A stretch of DNA of 64,000 nt from Rhodalgimonas zhirmunskyi (lineage in GTDB: Bacteria > Pseudomonadota > Alphaproteobacteria > Rhodobacterales > Rhodobacteraceae): NCBI GenBank assembly GCA_030848925.1, contig JANFFA010000001.1:1302001-1366000 (forward strand). Direction: 5' to 3'. This document shows positions 30,606-39,702 of this stretch, one piece after another. Within the stretch, counting starts at the first letter, position 1, and each line of letters opens with the position of its first letter. Below the pieces are notes generated by a model that made no database searches, was not told the origin of the DNA, and saw nothing but the letters and a program-made list of their open reading frames with translations. The translations under genes and the position numbers were made by a program.

Positions 30606-31952
30606 ATGAAGACCAACCGCATCGCGATGATCGCCACATGCTTCGCTCTCGGCCTGCCCACGCTGGCCCCGCTCAGCGCCAGCGCCGAAGTGAGCCAGGA
30701 TCAGAAGATCGCCGCGCTCACCACTTATGCCAGCATCGCACAGGCCAACTACGCCGACGCACTCGCCGATGCCAAGGCGCTGAAAGCGGCAATCAACGCG
30801 CTGGCCGCCACCCCGACCGAGGCCACGCTCGACGCCGCCAAACAGGCATGGCTCACCGCCCGCGAAACCTATGGCCCGACCGAGGTTTTCCGCCTGTCCG
30901 GCGGTCCGATCGATGCCGAAAACGGCTGGGTCGCCGATAAATACGGCGCGCTCGAAGGTCAGATCAACGCATGGCCGCTCGATGAGAACATGATCGACTA
31001 CACCGTCGATGCCGATGGCAACAAGACCTCGGGCAACATCATCGACACCATCGGCGCCTTCACTCCCGGCGGCGATCAAGCAGAAGAGATCGACGTGACG
31101 GCGATCACCGCCGATGCCATTACCGCGCTCAACGAAAACGGCGGCGAGGCGAACGTCGCCACCGGCTATCACGCCATCGAATTCCTGCTCTGGGGGCAGG
31201 ATCAGGACTACGCCAACATGATCGAAGACACGATCACCAACGGCCCCCTGACGGCAGGCCAGCGTCCGCTGAGCGACTTCACCACCGATGCGGGCGCCGC
31301 CCGTCGCCTCGCCTTCCTGCAGGCCGCCGCCGACAAGCTGGTCAATGACCTCGCCACCGTCGCCAGCGCGTGGGACGATACCGTAGAAGGCGATCGCGGC
31401 CTTTACCGCGCCGCGCTTCTGGGCCAGCTCACCGGCGATCAGGCGTCGATGAACATCCCGACGCAGGACGCGCTGAAACAGATCCTCGTCGGCGTCGGCG
31501 TCTTCGCCAAATCCGAACTGGCGAACGAACGCATCGCCGTGGCCGTTTTGACCCCCTCCGAGGAAGACGAACACTCCTGCTTCTCGGACAACACCCACCG
31601 CGACATCGCGCAAAACTACGCGGGCGTGCACAACGTGCTTCTGGGCGAATACAAGGGCGAGGATATCGGCATGGGCTTCGCGGATGTCCTGACCGGGGAC
31701 GCCCGCGCCAAGCTCGACAAACTGATGGCCGATATCGACGCGCGCATCGCCAAGGTTGACGAAACCGCGCGCACCACGATGCATTTCGACTACCAGATCC
31801 ACCCCGAGAACGAGGACAGCGTGCAAAACATCGTCACCCTCAAGAACCGCCTGCGTGCGCTCGGCAATGAAATGGTCGGCATCGCACCGGAATACGGCTT
31901 CTCGCTGACCACTGACAACGTGACCGACCCGGAAGAAACCCAAGTCAACTAA
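30606..31952 (+). CDS. Imelysin-family periplasmic iron-regulated protein (first copy)
   Basis: 448 residues with an N-terminal signal peptide (cleavage near SASA). The imelysin (M75/ICMP) signature GxHxxE is present as GYHAIEFLLWG (187-197), and the C-terminal half repeats helical segments ending with NIVTLKNRLRALGNEM. Imelysins and EfeO bind iron or haem in the periplasm and are not functional peptidases as far as known. AAAGGGA precedes the ATG; 82 bases separate it from the permease. It is followed by a hairpin and then the DUF1111 gene, matching the imelysin / DUF1111 / imelysin order seen in iron-regulated clusters elsewhere. Confidence 0.9.
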   Translation: MKTNRIAMIATCFALGLPTLAPLSASAEVSQDQKIAALTTYASIAQANYADALADAKALKAAINALAATPTEATLDAAKQAWLTARETYGPTEVFRLSGGPIDAENGWVADKYGALEGQINAWPLDENMIDYTVDADGNKTSGNIIDTIGAFTPGGDQAEEIDVTAITADAITALNENGGEANVATGYHAIEFLLWGQDQDYANMIEDTITNGPLTAGQRPLSDFTTDAGAARRLAFLQAAADKLVNDLATVASAWDDTVEGDRGLYRAALLGQLTGDQASMNIPTQDALKQILVGVGVFAKSELANERIAVAVLTPSEEDEHSCFSDNTHRDIAQNYAGVHNVLLGEYKGEDIGMGFADVLTGDARAKLDKLMADIDARIAKVDETARTTMHFDYQIHPENEDSVQNIVTLKNRLRALGNEMVGIAPEYGFSLTTDNVTDPEETQVN

Positions 31953-31954
31953 AC

Positions 31955-31988
31955 GGCGGACACGCCCATAAACAGGGGCGCGTCCGCC
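31955..31988 (+). terminator. Intercistronic hairpin after the first imelysin gene
   Basis: GGCGGAC (31955-31961) pairs with GTCCGCC (31982-31988) and CGCCC (31963-31967) with GGGCG (31976-31980), with one A/C mismatch and the loop ATAAACAG. No T-run follows. Probably a partial terminator or mRNA-stability element within the operon. Confidence 0.55.
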
Positions 31989-32030
31989 AATCGCGGGCGT
32001 GCCCACATCCGTCAAAGGATACACGACAAG

Positions 32031-33410
32031 ATGAACAGGCGGATTTCAGCAGCACTGGCGCTCATCGCGCTCGGCGGCGCGGCCGCCGCCGCATATGCTG
32101 GCGCGCCCCGGTTTTCGCATGTCACCGATGCCCGTGGTCCCGCCCCCTTCGCACAGGAAATCCCCACCCCGGACGAGGCAACGCTCGATCAGCGTCTGCT
32201 TGGCCGGTCGTTCTTTTCCATCCCATGGGTCGCCGCCCCCGCCGCCACCACCGCGCGCGATGGCCTTGGCCCGCTGTTCAACGCCAACACCTGCACCAGT
32301 TGCCACGAGGGCAACGGCAGCGCTGCCACGATCAGCGCCGATGGAAAACCGCTGCGCCCCCTGCTCTTTAAGCTGGCCCGCCCTGGCGCGCATGATCAGC
32401 GCATGGATCAAACCAACCCCGAAATGCCCAGCCATGGCCGCATGATTGATCCCACCTATGGCGCTCAGATCGCGATCAACGCCACCGGCCACGCGCCCAC
32501 CGAACCACGGCCCGAGGCCCGCCCCCGGCTCACCATCACGCCAGAGCGCGTCCGCTATAATGACGGCACCCAACGCACGCTTCAGCGCCTCACCCCCCGG
32601 CTCGACGATCTGGCCTATGGCCCATTGGCCGCAGATACCGTGATTTTCCTGCGCCAGCCGCCCGCCCTTGCCGGTCTCGGCCTGATCGAGACCATCCCAG
32701 ACGCGCAAATCCTCGCCTACGAGGATCCCGAAGACGCGGACGGCAACGGCATCAGCGGGCGCGCCAACCGCCTGCCCTCCGGCCAGATCGGGCGCTATGG
32801 CTGGAAAGCCGATGAACCCACGCTTGTCGCGCAAATCGCCAGCGCCGCCGCCGCCGACATGGGCCTGACCAACAGCCACTACCCCGAAGAGCTCTGCCAA
32901 CCCGGCCAAACCGCCTGCCTCGCCGCGCCGCGTGGCCGCCCCTCGCCGCAAGGTATGCACGATCTTCCTGATGAGCGGCTCAACGCCATCGCCGCCTATC
33001 TCTCGGGCTTCAAATCGCCGCACCCCCTGTCCCTCACCCCCGAGGCACAGCGCGGCGAACAGCTTTTCGCAAGCACCGGCTGCACCGCCTGCCACCGCCC
33101 CGAGATCAGCACATCCGATGGCCGCACCCTGCGCCCGCTGAGCGATTTTCTCCTGCATGACATGGGCCCCCGCCTTGCCGACGGCGCGCGCGTGCACGAC
33201 GCCGGGCCCGCCGAATTCCGCACCGCCCCGCTCTGGGGCCTCGGGGCGCGCCTGCGCGCCGGTCACCGCTTCCTGCACGATGCCCGCGCCCGCACCCCCG
33301 AAGAGGCGATCTTGTGGCACGGCGGCGAGGCGCGTACATCACGCGAGACCTTCATGACACTGGAGCGCGCCGACCGCGCCGCGCTCCTGACCTATCTGGA
33401 GCAGCTATGA
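32031..33410 (+). CDS. Di-haem c-type oxidoreductase, DUF1111 (thiol oxidoreductase-like)
   Basis: 459 residues with a signal peptide (LALIALGGAAAAAYA) and two c-type haem-binding motifs: CTSCH (88-92) and CTACH (351-355). The DUF1111 layout is clear: LLGRSFFSIPWV..GLGPLFNANTCTSCH, ADGNGISGRAN, the GRYGWKADEPTL motif and a final haem domain with LLHDMGPRLADG. These proteins are periplasmic redox proteins commonly placed between imelysin genes in iron-regulated clusters; the reaction is unknown. AAAGGA precedes the ATG. Its stop overlaps the start of the second imelysin gene. Confidence 0.88.
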   Translation: MNRRISAALALIALGGAAAAAYAGAPRFSHVTDARGPAPFAQEIPTPDEATLDQRLLGRSFFSIPWVAAPAATTARDGLGPLFNANTCTSCHEGNGSAATISADGKPLRPLLFKLARPGAHDQRMDQTNPEMPSHGRMIDPTYGAQIAINATGHAPTEPRPEARPRLTITPERVRYNDGTQRTLQRLTPRLDDLAYGPLAADTVIFLRQPPALAGLGLIETIPDAQILAYEDPEDADGNGISGRANRLPSGQIGRYGWKADEPTLVAQIASAAAADMGLTNSHYPEELCQPGQTACLAAPRGRPSPQGMHDLPDERLNAIAAYLSGFKSPHPLSLTPEAQRGEQLFASTGCTACHRPEISTSDGRTLRPLSDFLLHDMGPRLADGARVHDAGPAEFRTAPLWGLGARLRAGHRFLHDARARTPEEAILWHGGEARTSRETFMTLERADRAALLTYLEQL

Positions 33411-34435
33411 CCCGGCCCCGCATCTCCGTTCTCGCCCCTGCCTTCACCCTCGCGCTCTTCTTCGCCGCCCTCGGCCTCGCCCTGCGCGCCCCGGCCGAGG
33501 CGACGCCCGAGGGCCACCCTGCCCTTGCCGCGATCTACGACGACATCCTCACCAAAGATGCGCACAACGCAGCCCAAAGCTGCCACGCCCTCGAACCCCT
33601 GCTCACCCCCGACAGCACGCCCGAGGCCCGCACCCAAGCCTTCATCGCCCTCGCCCAAGGCTGGGGCCGGGTGCAGGCCGCCTATATCCTCGGCGGATAC
33701 GACATGGACGCGATGGACTACCCGCTGCTGATCGACATGTTCCACCACGGCAAGGAAGACCTGCCCGCCAGCCTCGCCCGCGCCATCACCAGCGACAGCG
33801 CCCCCAAAACCGCGCTGTTCAAGAACTCCTACCGCTCGATCACCGCGCTTGACGACCTGATGTTCTCCGGCCCGTGGACACCGCGACGCGCCGCCCTGTC
33901 CCAAGTCGCCGCCGAAACCGTCTGCGCCCGGCTCGACGCCATCCATCAGGGCTACACCGCCCACCGCGCCGATTTCCTCGCCGATCCGGACACCGCGCTG
34001 GCGCTGCTGATCAATGCCCAGATCCACAACATCTACAAAACCCGCGAATGGCGCATCGCCGAGGTCGTCGGCCTGAACAAGAAAACCCTCGGCCGGGTGC
34101 TGCCCGAAAACGCCCAATACCCTAACAACCTCGCCGCGTCTTGGGCCGCCATCGGCGCCATGCTCGACACCCACGCGGCGCTGCTGGACGCGGACAAGCA
34201 ACCCAACATCGCCACCATCGCCGCAGACGCTGGCAACGGCGGCCTTGAAGAGGTGCAAACCGCCCTCACTGCCGCCAAATCCGCCTATGACGGTGCCAGC
34301 GTCGCGGACTACGCCGACACTGCCAAGATGATCCCGCTCTTCGCCGCACTGCAAAAGGTGCAAAAGGCCTTCTACGATCACCTCGCCCTCTCGCTCGGCG
34401 TCGCCGCCGGGCTGGTGGATGCCGACGGAGACTGA
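33407..34435 (+). CDS. Imelysin-family periplasmic protein (second copy)
   Basis: 342 residues from the ATG at 33407 overlapping the DUF1111 stop as ATGA; the open frame upstream is a shadow of that gene. A signal peptide (VLAPAFTLALFFAALGLALRAPAEA) is followed by an imelysin-like domain: AQGWGRVQAAYILGGYDMDAMDY, LDDLMFSGPW and repeated helices ending KVQKAFYDHLALSLGVAAGL. It lacks an obvious GxHxxE motif, unlike the first copy, and is shorter, so the two probably differ in function. Part of the FTR1-imelysin locus; likely a periplasmic iron- or haem-related protein. Confidence 0.8.
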   Translation: MTRPRISVLAPAFTLALFFAALGLALRAPAEATPEGHPALAAIYDDILTKDAHNAAQSCHALEPLLTPDSTPEARTQAFIALAQGWGRVQAAYILGGYDMDAMDYPLLIDMFHHGKEDLPASLARAITSDSAPKTALFKNSYRSITALDDLMFSGPWTPRRAALSQVAAETVCARLDAIHQGYTAHRADFLADPDTALALLINAQIHNIYKTREWRIAEVVGLNKKTLGRVLPENAQYPNNLAASWAAIGAMLDTHAALLDADKQPNIATIAADAGNGGLEEVQTALTAAKSAYDGASVADYADTAKMIPLFAALQKVQKAFYDHLALSLGVAAGLVDADGD

Positions 34436-34439
34436 CCCG

Positions 34440-35369
34440 ATGCTCGCCCAACTGGCCCAGTTGCAAAGCCTGCCCACCCCCTTCGAAGGGCTCTTCGACG
34501 GGCGCGAGCGGCTGTTCTGGCTCTACCTTCTGGGCAGCGCCCTCATCGCACTTGTGCTGATGCTCGCCGCCGGGAACTGGCCCAGCCGTGCACGCATCCG
34601 CGCCTATTGGCTCAGCCGCGACGCCCGGCTCGATGCGCTCTATTTCCTCGTTGCGTGGGGCCTGCGCACGGCGCTGATCATCCCGCTGGTGCTGTCTGTG
34701 CAAACCGTGGCGGTCTGGGTGCTGCACGCCCTCAACGCGACGTTCGAACCGCCGTTTCTCGCATGGGCGTATCGCGATATCGTGCTGGCCTACACGCTGG
34801 CGCTTTTCCTGCTCAGCGATTTCACGCGTTACTGGCTGCACCGCCTGATGCACCGCTCACGTTGGCTCTGGCCGTTCCACCGCGTGCACCACGCGGCCAA
34901 GGTCCTGACCCCGCTGCTGGTCTACCGCATCCACCCGCTTGAAAGCCTGCTCTTCGCTCTGCGCCACGCCGCCGTGGCGGGCGCGGTCACCGGCGTGTTC
35001 ATCTTCCTGTTCGGCGCGCGACTCGATCTCTTCACCATCTTCGGCGAGAACCTCTTCATCGTCGCCCTCTTCGCCTTCACCGCCAACCTGCGCCACAGCC
35101 ACGTGCGGCTCAGCTACGGGCGCTGGCTCGAACATATCCTCGTCTCCCCGGCGCAGCACCAAATCCACCATGACCGCCGCCACCTGAACACCAATTTCGG
35201 CTCCTGCCTCGCGCTCTGGGATTGGATGTTCGGCACGCTCAAACTCCCGCTCGAAACCCAAGGCGCGCCTGATTACGGCATCGGCCCGCGCGGCACGCGC
35301 TATTCCAGCGTCTCCGCGCTGCTGCTCGAACCGTTCCGCGACCTTGGCCGTTTGATCCGAAGGTCCTGA
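34440..35369 (+). CDS. Sterol desaturase/fatty-acid hydroxylase family membrane protein
   Basis: 309 residues from the ATG at 34440 with GGAG 9 bases upstream; an earlier ATG lies within the imelysin gene. Several membrane segments and the three histidine boxes of di-iron membrane hydroxylases are present: HRLMH, HRVHH and HQIHH (with NLRHSH between). Members hydroxylate or desaturate lipids using two iron ions and O2. Its presence between an imelysin and a cytochrome c peroxidase is unexpected; perhaps it modifies a lipid under iron- or oxygen-related control. It follows the imelysin stop by 4 bases and precedes the peroxidase gene by 2, so all are probably one transcript. Confidence 0.88.
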   Translation: MLAQLAQLQSLPTPFEGLFDGRERLFWLYLLGSALIALVLMLAAGNWPSRARIRAYWLSRDARLDALYFLVAWGLRTALIIPLVLSVQTVAVWVLHALNATFEPPFLAWAYRDIVLAYTLALFLLSDFTRYWLHRLMHRSRWLWPFHRVHHAAKVLTPLLVYRIHPLESLLFALRHAAVAGAVTGVFIFLFGARLDLFTIFGENLFIVALFAFTANLRHSHVRLSYGRWLEHILVSPAQHQIHHDRRHLNTNFGSCLALWDWMFGTLKLPLETQGAPDYGIGPRGTRYSSVSALLLEPFRDLGRLIRRS

Positions 35370-35371
35370 CC

Positions 35372-36553
35372 ATGCCCCGCCTCTCCATCCTCTCCGCCAC
35401 CCTCATCGCCAGCGCGCTCTTGGCAACGCCCCCCGCCTTTGCGGACGATACCCCCCTGAGCGAGGCAGAGCTTGGCGAACTCCTGTTCTTCGATCCGTCC
35501 TTCTCGAAAAACCGCAGCCAATCCTGCGCCACCTGCCATGATCCCGATCAGGCCTTCACCGACGGGCGGCAAACCCCGGCCTTCGGCATGGTCTCGCTGG
35601 GCGATGACGGCGCGGCGCTCGGCGTGCGTAACGCCCCCACGGCGGCCTATGCGCTCTCTGCGCCGCCGTTTCATTACGACGAAAAGCTCAATGAATACGT
35701 CGGTGGCCAGTTCCACGATGGCCGCGCCGATACGCTCGCCATCCAAGCCACCCAACCACCGCTCAACCCGGTCGAAATGATGATGCCCGACCCGGCCTCG
35801 GTGGTGAGCCGCATCCGCGAAAACGACGGCTACGTCGCTGCCTTCGAACAGCTCTACGGCAAGGATGTCTTTGCCCCGCCCGCGGATCCGAAAGCCGCCC
35901 CCGCCGCCTTCGCCGCCTTCGGACAGGCCATCGAGGCGTTCGAACGCACGCCAGAGTTCGCCCCCTATGACAGCAAGTATGACCGCTTCCTGCGCGGCGA
36001 ATACGATCTCACCGTGCTCGAAGATCTGGGCCGTACGCTGTTCTTCTCGAACGACAACGTGAATTGCTCCACCTGCCACATGCTCAAACGCGAAGATGCC
36101 GAGAACGAGCCCTTCACCAACCACCAGTATCGCAACATCGGCGTGCCACGGAACCCGGCGCTGATCGCGCTCGGGCATGTCGCGCCCGACTATGTCGATC
36201 ACGGCTTGCTGGAAAACCCCGCCGTCACCGATCCGGACATGGACGGCCGCTTCAAGACGCCGACCCTGCGCAACGTCGCCGTGACCGGCCCCTACATGCA
36301 CAACGGCGTGTTCAAGGATCTGCGCACGGTCCTCGAATTCTATGACAAGTTCAACAACCCCGAACGCAAGCTGAACCCCGAGACCGGCAAGCCATGGGCC
36401 GAGGCCGAAGTGCCTGCCACCGTCGCCTTCGAAGATCTCGGCGCCCAAGCCCTCACCGATCGCAAGATCGACGCGCTCGAAGCCTTCCTCAAAACGCTGA
36501 CCGACAAGCGCTACGAACCGCTGCTGGAAGACCGGGAAAAGGCGGCCGACTGA
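35372..36553 (+). CDS. Di-haem cytochrome c peroxidase (CCP/MauG family)
   Basis: 393 residues with a signal peptide (cleavage after AFA) and two haem-binding motifs: CATCH (52-56) and CSTCH (232-236). The CCP_MauG features FDPSFSKNRSQSCATCHDP, GRRNAPT-like GVRNAPT, FHDGRADTL and TPTLRNVAVTGPYMHNG are visible. Such enzymes reduce H2O2 with electrons from cytochrome c, or act like MauG in protein modification. It is the last gene of the FTR1/imelysin locus and could link peroxide to iron oxidation in the periplasm (inference). A family B repeat lies just downstream. Confidence 0.9.
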   Translation: MPRLSILSATLIASALLATPPAFADDTPLSEAELGELLFFDPSFSKNRSQSCATCHDPDQAFTDGRQTPAFGMVSLGDDGAALGVRNAPTAAYALSAPPFHYDEKLNEYVGGQFHDGRADTLAIQATQPPLNPVEMMMPDPASVVSRIRENDGYVAAFEQLYGKDVFAPPADPKAAPAAFAAFGQAIEAFERTPEFAPYDSKYDRFLRGEYDLTVLEDLGRTLFFSNDNVNCSTCHMLKREDAENEPFTNHQYRNIGVPRNPALIALGHVAPDYVDHGLLENPAVTDPDMDGRFKTPTLRNVAVTGPYMHNGVFKDLRTVLEFYDKFNNPERKLNPETGKPWAEAEVPATVAFEDLGAQALTDRKIDALEAFLKTLTDKRYEPLLEDREKAAD

Positions 36554-36610
36554 CCGCCTTCCGATCCGCACCATGACGGCGCGCGGCGCGGCCCTGTCAC
36601 GCCGCTCTCT

Positions 36611-36633
36611 CTTTCATTTTTTCCCAAATACTC
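36611..36633 (+). repeat. Intergenic repeat, family B, copy 2
   Basis: CTTTCATTTTTTCCCAAATACTC, 20 of 23 bases identical to the copy at 6262-6284. It follows the peroxidase gene and faces ruvB, again a convergent gene end. Confidence 0.6.
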
Positions 36634-36758
36634 AAATCCACCGCCCGCCCCACACACCCCGCGCCGCATGCCGGGCGCGCCAAAGAGCACATTCCGGTGA
36701 AGCGCACAGCAAAGGTTAACGCGACTCACCCCCGCCGCGCCCACGCCTCGTGCCATAC

Positions 36759-36787
36759 GCAAAGCAGCAAGGGTGCATACGCTTTGC
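36759..36787. repeat. Inverted repeat in the peroxidase/ruvB convergent region
   Basis: GCAAAGC (36759-36765) and GCTTTGC (36781-36787) are exact inverse complements separated by 15 bases. GGTTAAC occurs nearby at 36714 and 36814. No gene is visible in 36554-36831; the region is a gene-end junction only. Confidence 0.4.
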
Positions 36788-36831
36788 AGACCACTGTTTA
36801 GTGGCCAGACCGGGGGTTAACGGCCCGTACG

Positions 36832-37860
36832 TCAGCCTTCGAAAAGGTCGGTTTGTCCAGGCTTGGCATCGGGCGCAGACAGGCCCAGATGCGTCCAGCC
36901 CTTCTGCGCCAGCATCCGCCCACGCGGCGTGCGCTGGATCAAGCCCTGTTGCAGCAGGAAGGGTTCGATCACTTCTTCTAATGCGTCCCGGCTCTCGCTC
37001 AAGGCGGCCGAAATGGTCTCGATCCCGACCGGCCCACCCTGATAATTCTCTGCAATAAGAGCAAGATAGCGCCGATCCGCGCCATCCAGCCCAAGGTGAT
37101 CCACCCCCAGCCGCGTCAGCGCACGATCGGCCAGCGCGCGGGTGATACCGCCGCCTTCGACCACGGCGAAATCCACCACCCGGCGCAACAAACGCCCGGC
37201 GATCCGCGGCGTCCCGCGTGAGCGTCGCGCAATCTCGCGCGCGCCCTCTGGGTCGATCTCAACACCCAACTTGCGCGCATTGCCGCTAACAATCTGATTC
37301 AGCTCATCAATTTCATAAAACTGAAGTCGCACCGGAATGCCGAACCGGTCCCGCAACGGCGTCGTCAAAAGCCCCAACCGCGTCGTCGCCCCCACCAAGG
37401 TGAAGGGCTGCAACTCGATCCGCACCGTTCGCGCCGCCGGCCCCTCACCGATCACGAGGTCCAGTTCGAAATCCTCAAGCGCAGGATAGAGCACCTCTTC
37501 CACAACTGGGTTAAGACGATGAATCTCATCGATAAAAAGAACGTCATTAGCTTCCAGATTGGTCAGGATCGCCGCCAGATCACCCGCCTTGGCGAGCACC
37601 GGTCCCGAGGTCATTCGAAACCCCACGCCCAACTCGCGCGACATGATCTGCGCCAGCGTCGTCTTGCCCAATCCGGGCGGACCGTGGAACAGTGTATGGT
37701 CCATTGCCTCCCCCCGCATCCGCGCGCTCTGGATGAACACGGCAAGGTTCGCCCGCGCCTCTTGCTGGCCCACGAAGTCCTGCAAAAGCTGGGGCCTGAG
37801 GGCGCGGTCGAAATCCTCGGGCAATGGCTCGGGGCGCAATGTCGGATCCGGCTCTGACAT
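36832..37860 (-). CDS. ruvB: Holliday junction branch migration helicase RuvB
   Basis: 342 residues, standard length. AAA+ motor that drives branch migration with RuvA. Motifs: [12 protein letters not shown], Walker [13 protein letters not shown], Walker [10 protein letters not shown], sensor 1 [10 protein letters not shown], arginine finger region [14 protein letters not shown] and the C-terminal winged helix ([23 protein letters not shown], then RTPRGR). All catalytic parts look intact. It lies 5 bases after ruvA on the minus strand as the last gene of ruvC-ruvA-ruvB. Confidence 0.97.
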   Translation of the reverse strand: MSEPDPTLRPEPLPEDFDRALRPQLLQDFVGQQEARANLAVFIQSARMRGEAMDHTLFHGPPGLGKTTLAQIMSRELGVGFRMTSGPVLAKAGDLAAILTNLEANDVLFIDEIHRLNPVVEEVLYPALEDFELDLVIGEGPAARTVRIELQPFTLVGATTRLGLLTTPLRDRFGIPVRLQFYEIDELNQIVSGNARKLGVEIDPEGAREIARRSRGTPRIAGRLLRRVVDFAVVEGGGITRALADRALTRLGVDHLGLDGADRRYLALIAENYQGGPVGIETISAALSESRDALEEVIEPFLLQQGLIQRTPRGRMLAQKGWTHLGLSAPDAKPGQTDLFEG

Positions 37861-37865
37861 CTAAA

Positions 37866-38549
37866 TTATCCCTTCGGCGCCAAGAGTTTAAGCGCGGCAC
37901 GGATCAATGCGGGCGTCTCGGCATCCGGGGCGTCACCCGCCGCCTGCGCGACCGCGCCCGCCGCCTCGCCCGGGGCATATCCCAGGTTGGTCAGCGCCGA
38001 AAGCGCCTCGGCCTGCGCCGCCTGTGTGCCGCGGCTTCTGGCCTTGGCGGCGGTCGCGCGCGGCGCCGCTACCGGCGCCTCCACCGGCTCAAGCACGGCG
38101 TCGTCCGGCACAAGCGCCACACCAAGCGCGCCGCCCATCGCCATCACCGCCGGCGCCTTGTCTTTCAACTCGTTGACCACCCGCTGCGCCGTCTTCGGCC
38201 CGATCCCCTTGGCGGCCTTCACCGCGTTGCAATCGCCAAGCGCGATCGCCCTGTTAATCCCTTCGGCACCCAATGTGCCCAGAATGGCGAGCGAAGCCTT
38301 CGCCCCCACGCCCTGAACACTCATGAGCAACCGATGCCATTCTTTTTCAAGCAACGTTGGAAAGCCGTACAACTGCAACAGGTCTTCGCGCACCAGCAGA
38401 TCGGTATAAAGCGCCACCGCCTCGCCCGGGTTGGGCAGTCCGGCCATCGTGCGCTCGGAACAATAGACCAAATAGCCCACGCCCCGCACGTCGATCAGAA
38501 CATGGTCCTCACCCCGATAGTCGATCCGCCCTGCAATCTTGCCGATCAT
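37866..38549 (-). CDS. ruvA: Holliday junction DNA-binding subunit RuvA
   Basis: 227 residues from the ATG at 38549, which overlaps the ruvC stop as ATGA. The conserved start [30 protein letters not shown] (OB fold) fixes the start. Helix-hairpin-helix segments [18 protein letters not shown] and [31 protein letters not shown] follow, then a variable linker and the C-terminal domain III that contacts RuvB ([17 protein letters not shown]..). RuvA binds four-way junctions as a tetramer and directs RuvB. Confidence 0.96.
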   Translation of the reverse strand: MIGKIAGRIDYRGEDHVLIDVRGVGYLVYCSERTMAGLPNPGEAVALYTDLLVREDLLQLYGFPTLLEKEWHRLLMSVQGVGAKASLAILGTLGAEGINRAIALGDCNAVKAAKGIGPKTAQRVVNELKDKAPAVMAMGGALGVALVPDDAVLEPVEAPVAAPRATAAKARSRGTQAAQAEALSALTNLGYAPGEAAGAVAQAAGDAPDAETPALIRAALKLLAPKG

Positions 38550-39064
38550 GCCCGCGTCCTTCGTCTGTTCGCCTGTGTCGCTGGGACCACTCGCATCGGC
38601 GAGCGTGCATGATGCGCGTGGCAAATAGCAATCGCCAGTGCGTCAGCCGCATCCGGCCCGGTGATCTCGACGCCGGGCAGTTGTACCCGCACCATATGCG
38701 CCACCTGCTCCTTGCCAGCGTGCCCCACGCCCACAACCGTTTTCTTCACGGTGTTGGGCGCATATTCCCCCACCTGCAATCCGGCTTGCGCCGGCACCAG
38801 AAGCGCGATCCCCCGTGCCTGACCCAGCTTCAGCGTTGCTGATGCGTTGGTGTTCACGAAGGTCTCCTCGACAGCGGCCGTATCCGGTGCATATTCCCGC
38901 AGAATGGCACTCAGTTGTCCGTGAAGCGAAAGCAGACGCGAGGCAAGGTCATCGCCCGCTGAATGGCAGGTGCCATTTGCAACATGCGACAGACGGCTGC
39001 CCGCCGCGTCGATCACGCCCCATCCGAGATGGCGCAATCCCGGGTCGATCCCTAAAACCCGCAT
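38546..39064 (-). CDS. ruvC: Holliday junction resolvase RuvC
   Basis: 172 residues, usual length. RNase H-like fold with the conserved opening [18 protein letters not shown] (catalytic Asp7), [25 protein letters not shown] (catalytic Glu near residue 67) and the C-terminal [16 protein letters not shown] with two further Asp residues. It makes paired cuts across Holliday junctions. First gene of the ruvCAB operon; ruvA overlaps its end. The Shine-Dalgarno is weak. The upstream 320 bases are divergent toward a DUF1127 gene. Confidence 0.96.
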   Translation of the reverse strand: MRVLGIDPGLRHLGWGVIDAAGSRLSHVANGTCHSAGDDLASRLLSLHGQLSAILREYAPDTAAVEETFVNTNASATLKLGQARGIALLVPAQAGLQVGEYAPNTVKKTVVGVGHAGKEQVAHMVRVQLPGVEITGPDAADALAIAICHAHHARSPMRVVPATQANRRRTRA

Positions 39065-39385
39065 GATTTTCCACTGCCCTGTTGCTTTTCGGGATCACTA
39101 GCACGAAAGGAGAACATTTGCCAATGTTAATCAGGGCAAGGCACAAAAACGACACGGCCAAACCAGAGACGACAAACCCCGACTGAAAACGTCATACCGT
39201 CGCTCGAAAACGACGCCTCCCAGTCGCGTTTAGACCATACTTTTAAGGCTTAAGAGACAGTTTTCCCGTCATGCAGAATTCGCATGGGTGCCCTGCGAAA
39301 ACAACTGGTTGAGGTTTCAATCCTGCACAATTAGGTGGCGGCTCTGATACGAAATTCATCAACGCCAATCGAAAGGACAATGGAT
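39065..39385. other. Divergent intergenic region ruvC / DUF1127
   Basis: No further gene seen. Several short AAAACG elements recur between 39147 and 39211 (ACAAAAACGACA, GAAAACGTCAT, CGAAAACGACG). CTTTTAAGGCTTAAG near 39240 is a small near-palindrome with TTAA spaced by 3 bases. The DUF1127 ribosome-binding site AAAGGA lies at 39372-39376. Confidence 0.4.
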
Positions 39386-39586
39386 ATGGCTGTAATCGAG
39401 ACCTCCCGCACCCGTGCCACCGGCACCGGCCGTATCGGCCAAGGCTTCGCCGCGCTCTTTGCAACGGTTGCCGCATGGAATGACGCGCGCGTGACGCGCA
39501 ACGCTCTTGGCAAGCTCTCTGATCGTGAACTGGAAGACATCGGTCTGTGCCGTGGCGACATCGACGCGATCGCCGCGCACCGCTGA
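39386..39586 (+). CDS. DUF1127 (YjiS-like) small protein
   Basis: 66 residues from the ATG at 39386, with AGGA 9 bases upstream; an ATG two codons earlier is only 3 bases from it. The C-terminal half RVTRNALGKLSDRELEDIGLCRGDIDAIAAH is the DUF1127 signature (LxxLSDRxLxDIGLxRxDI). DUF1127 proteins are small, Arg-rich and linked in alphaproteobacteria to RNA turnover, phosphate and carbon metabolism and stress; several are targets of small RNAs. It is a single-gene unit with its own strong intrinsic terminator. Confidence 0.9.
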   Translation: MAVIETSRTRATGTGRIGQGFAALFATVAAWNDARVTRNALGKLSDRELEDIGLCRGDIDAIAAHR

Positions 39587-39606
39587 TCCCACGTCTTCAC
39601 GCATGC

Positions 39607-39643
39607 AAAAGCCGCGCTCCCGTTTCGGGATGCGCGGCTTTTT
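39607..39643 (+). terminator. Intrinsic terminator of the DUF1127 gene
   Basis: GCCGCGC (39611-39617) pairs with GCGCGGC (39632-39638), extended inward by TCCCG/CGGGA and outward by AAAA/TTTT, and followed by TTTTT. A textbook Rho-independent terminator, usable in both directions. Confidence 0.9.
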
Positions 39644-39702
39644 CATTTGGCCCGCCCGGGACGAAGAGGCGGACCGTTTCCGTGGGTCTTAAGTTCGTCC
39701 TA

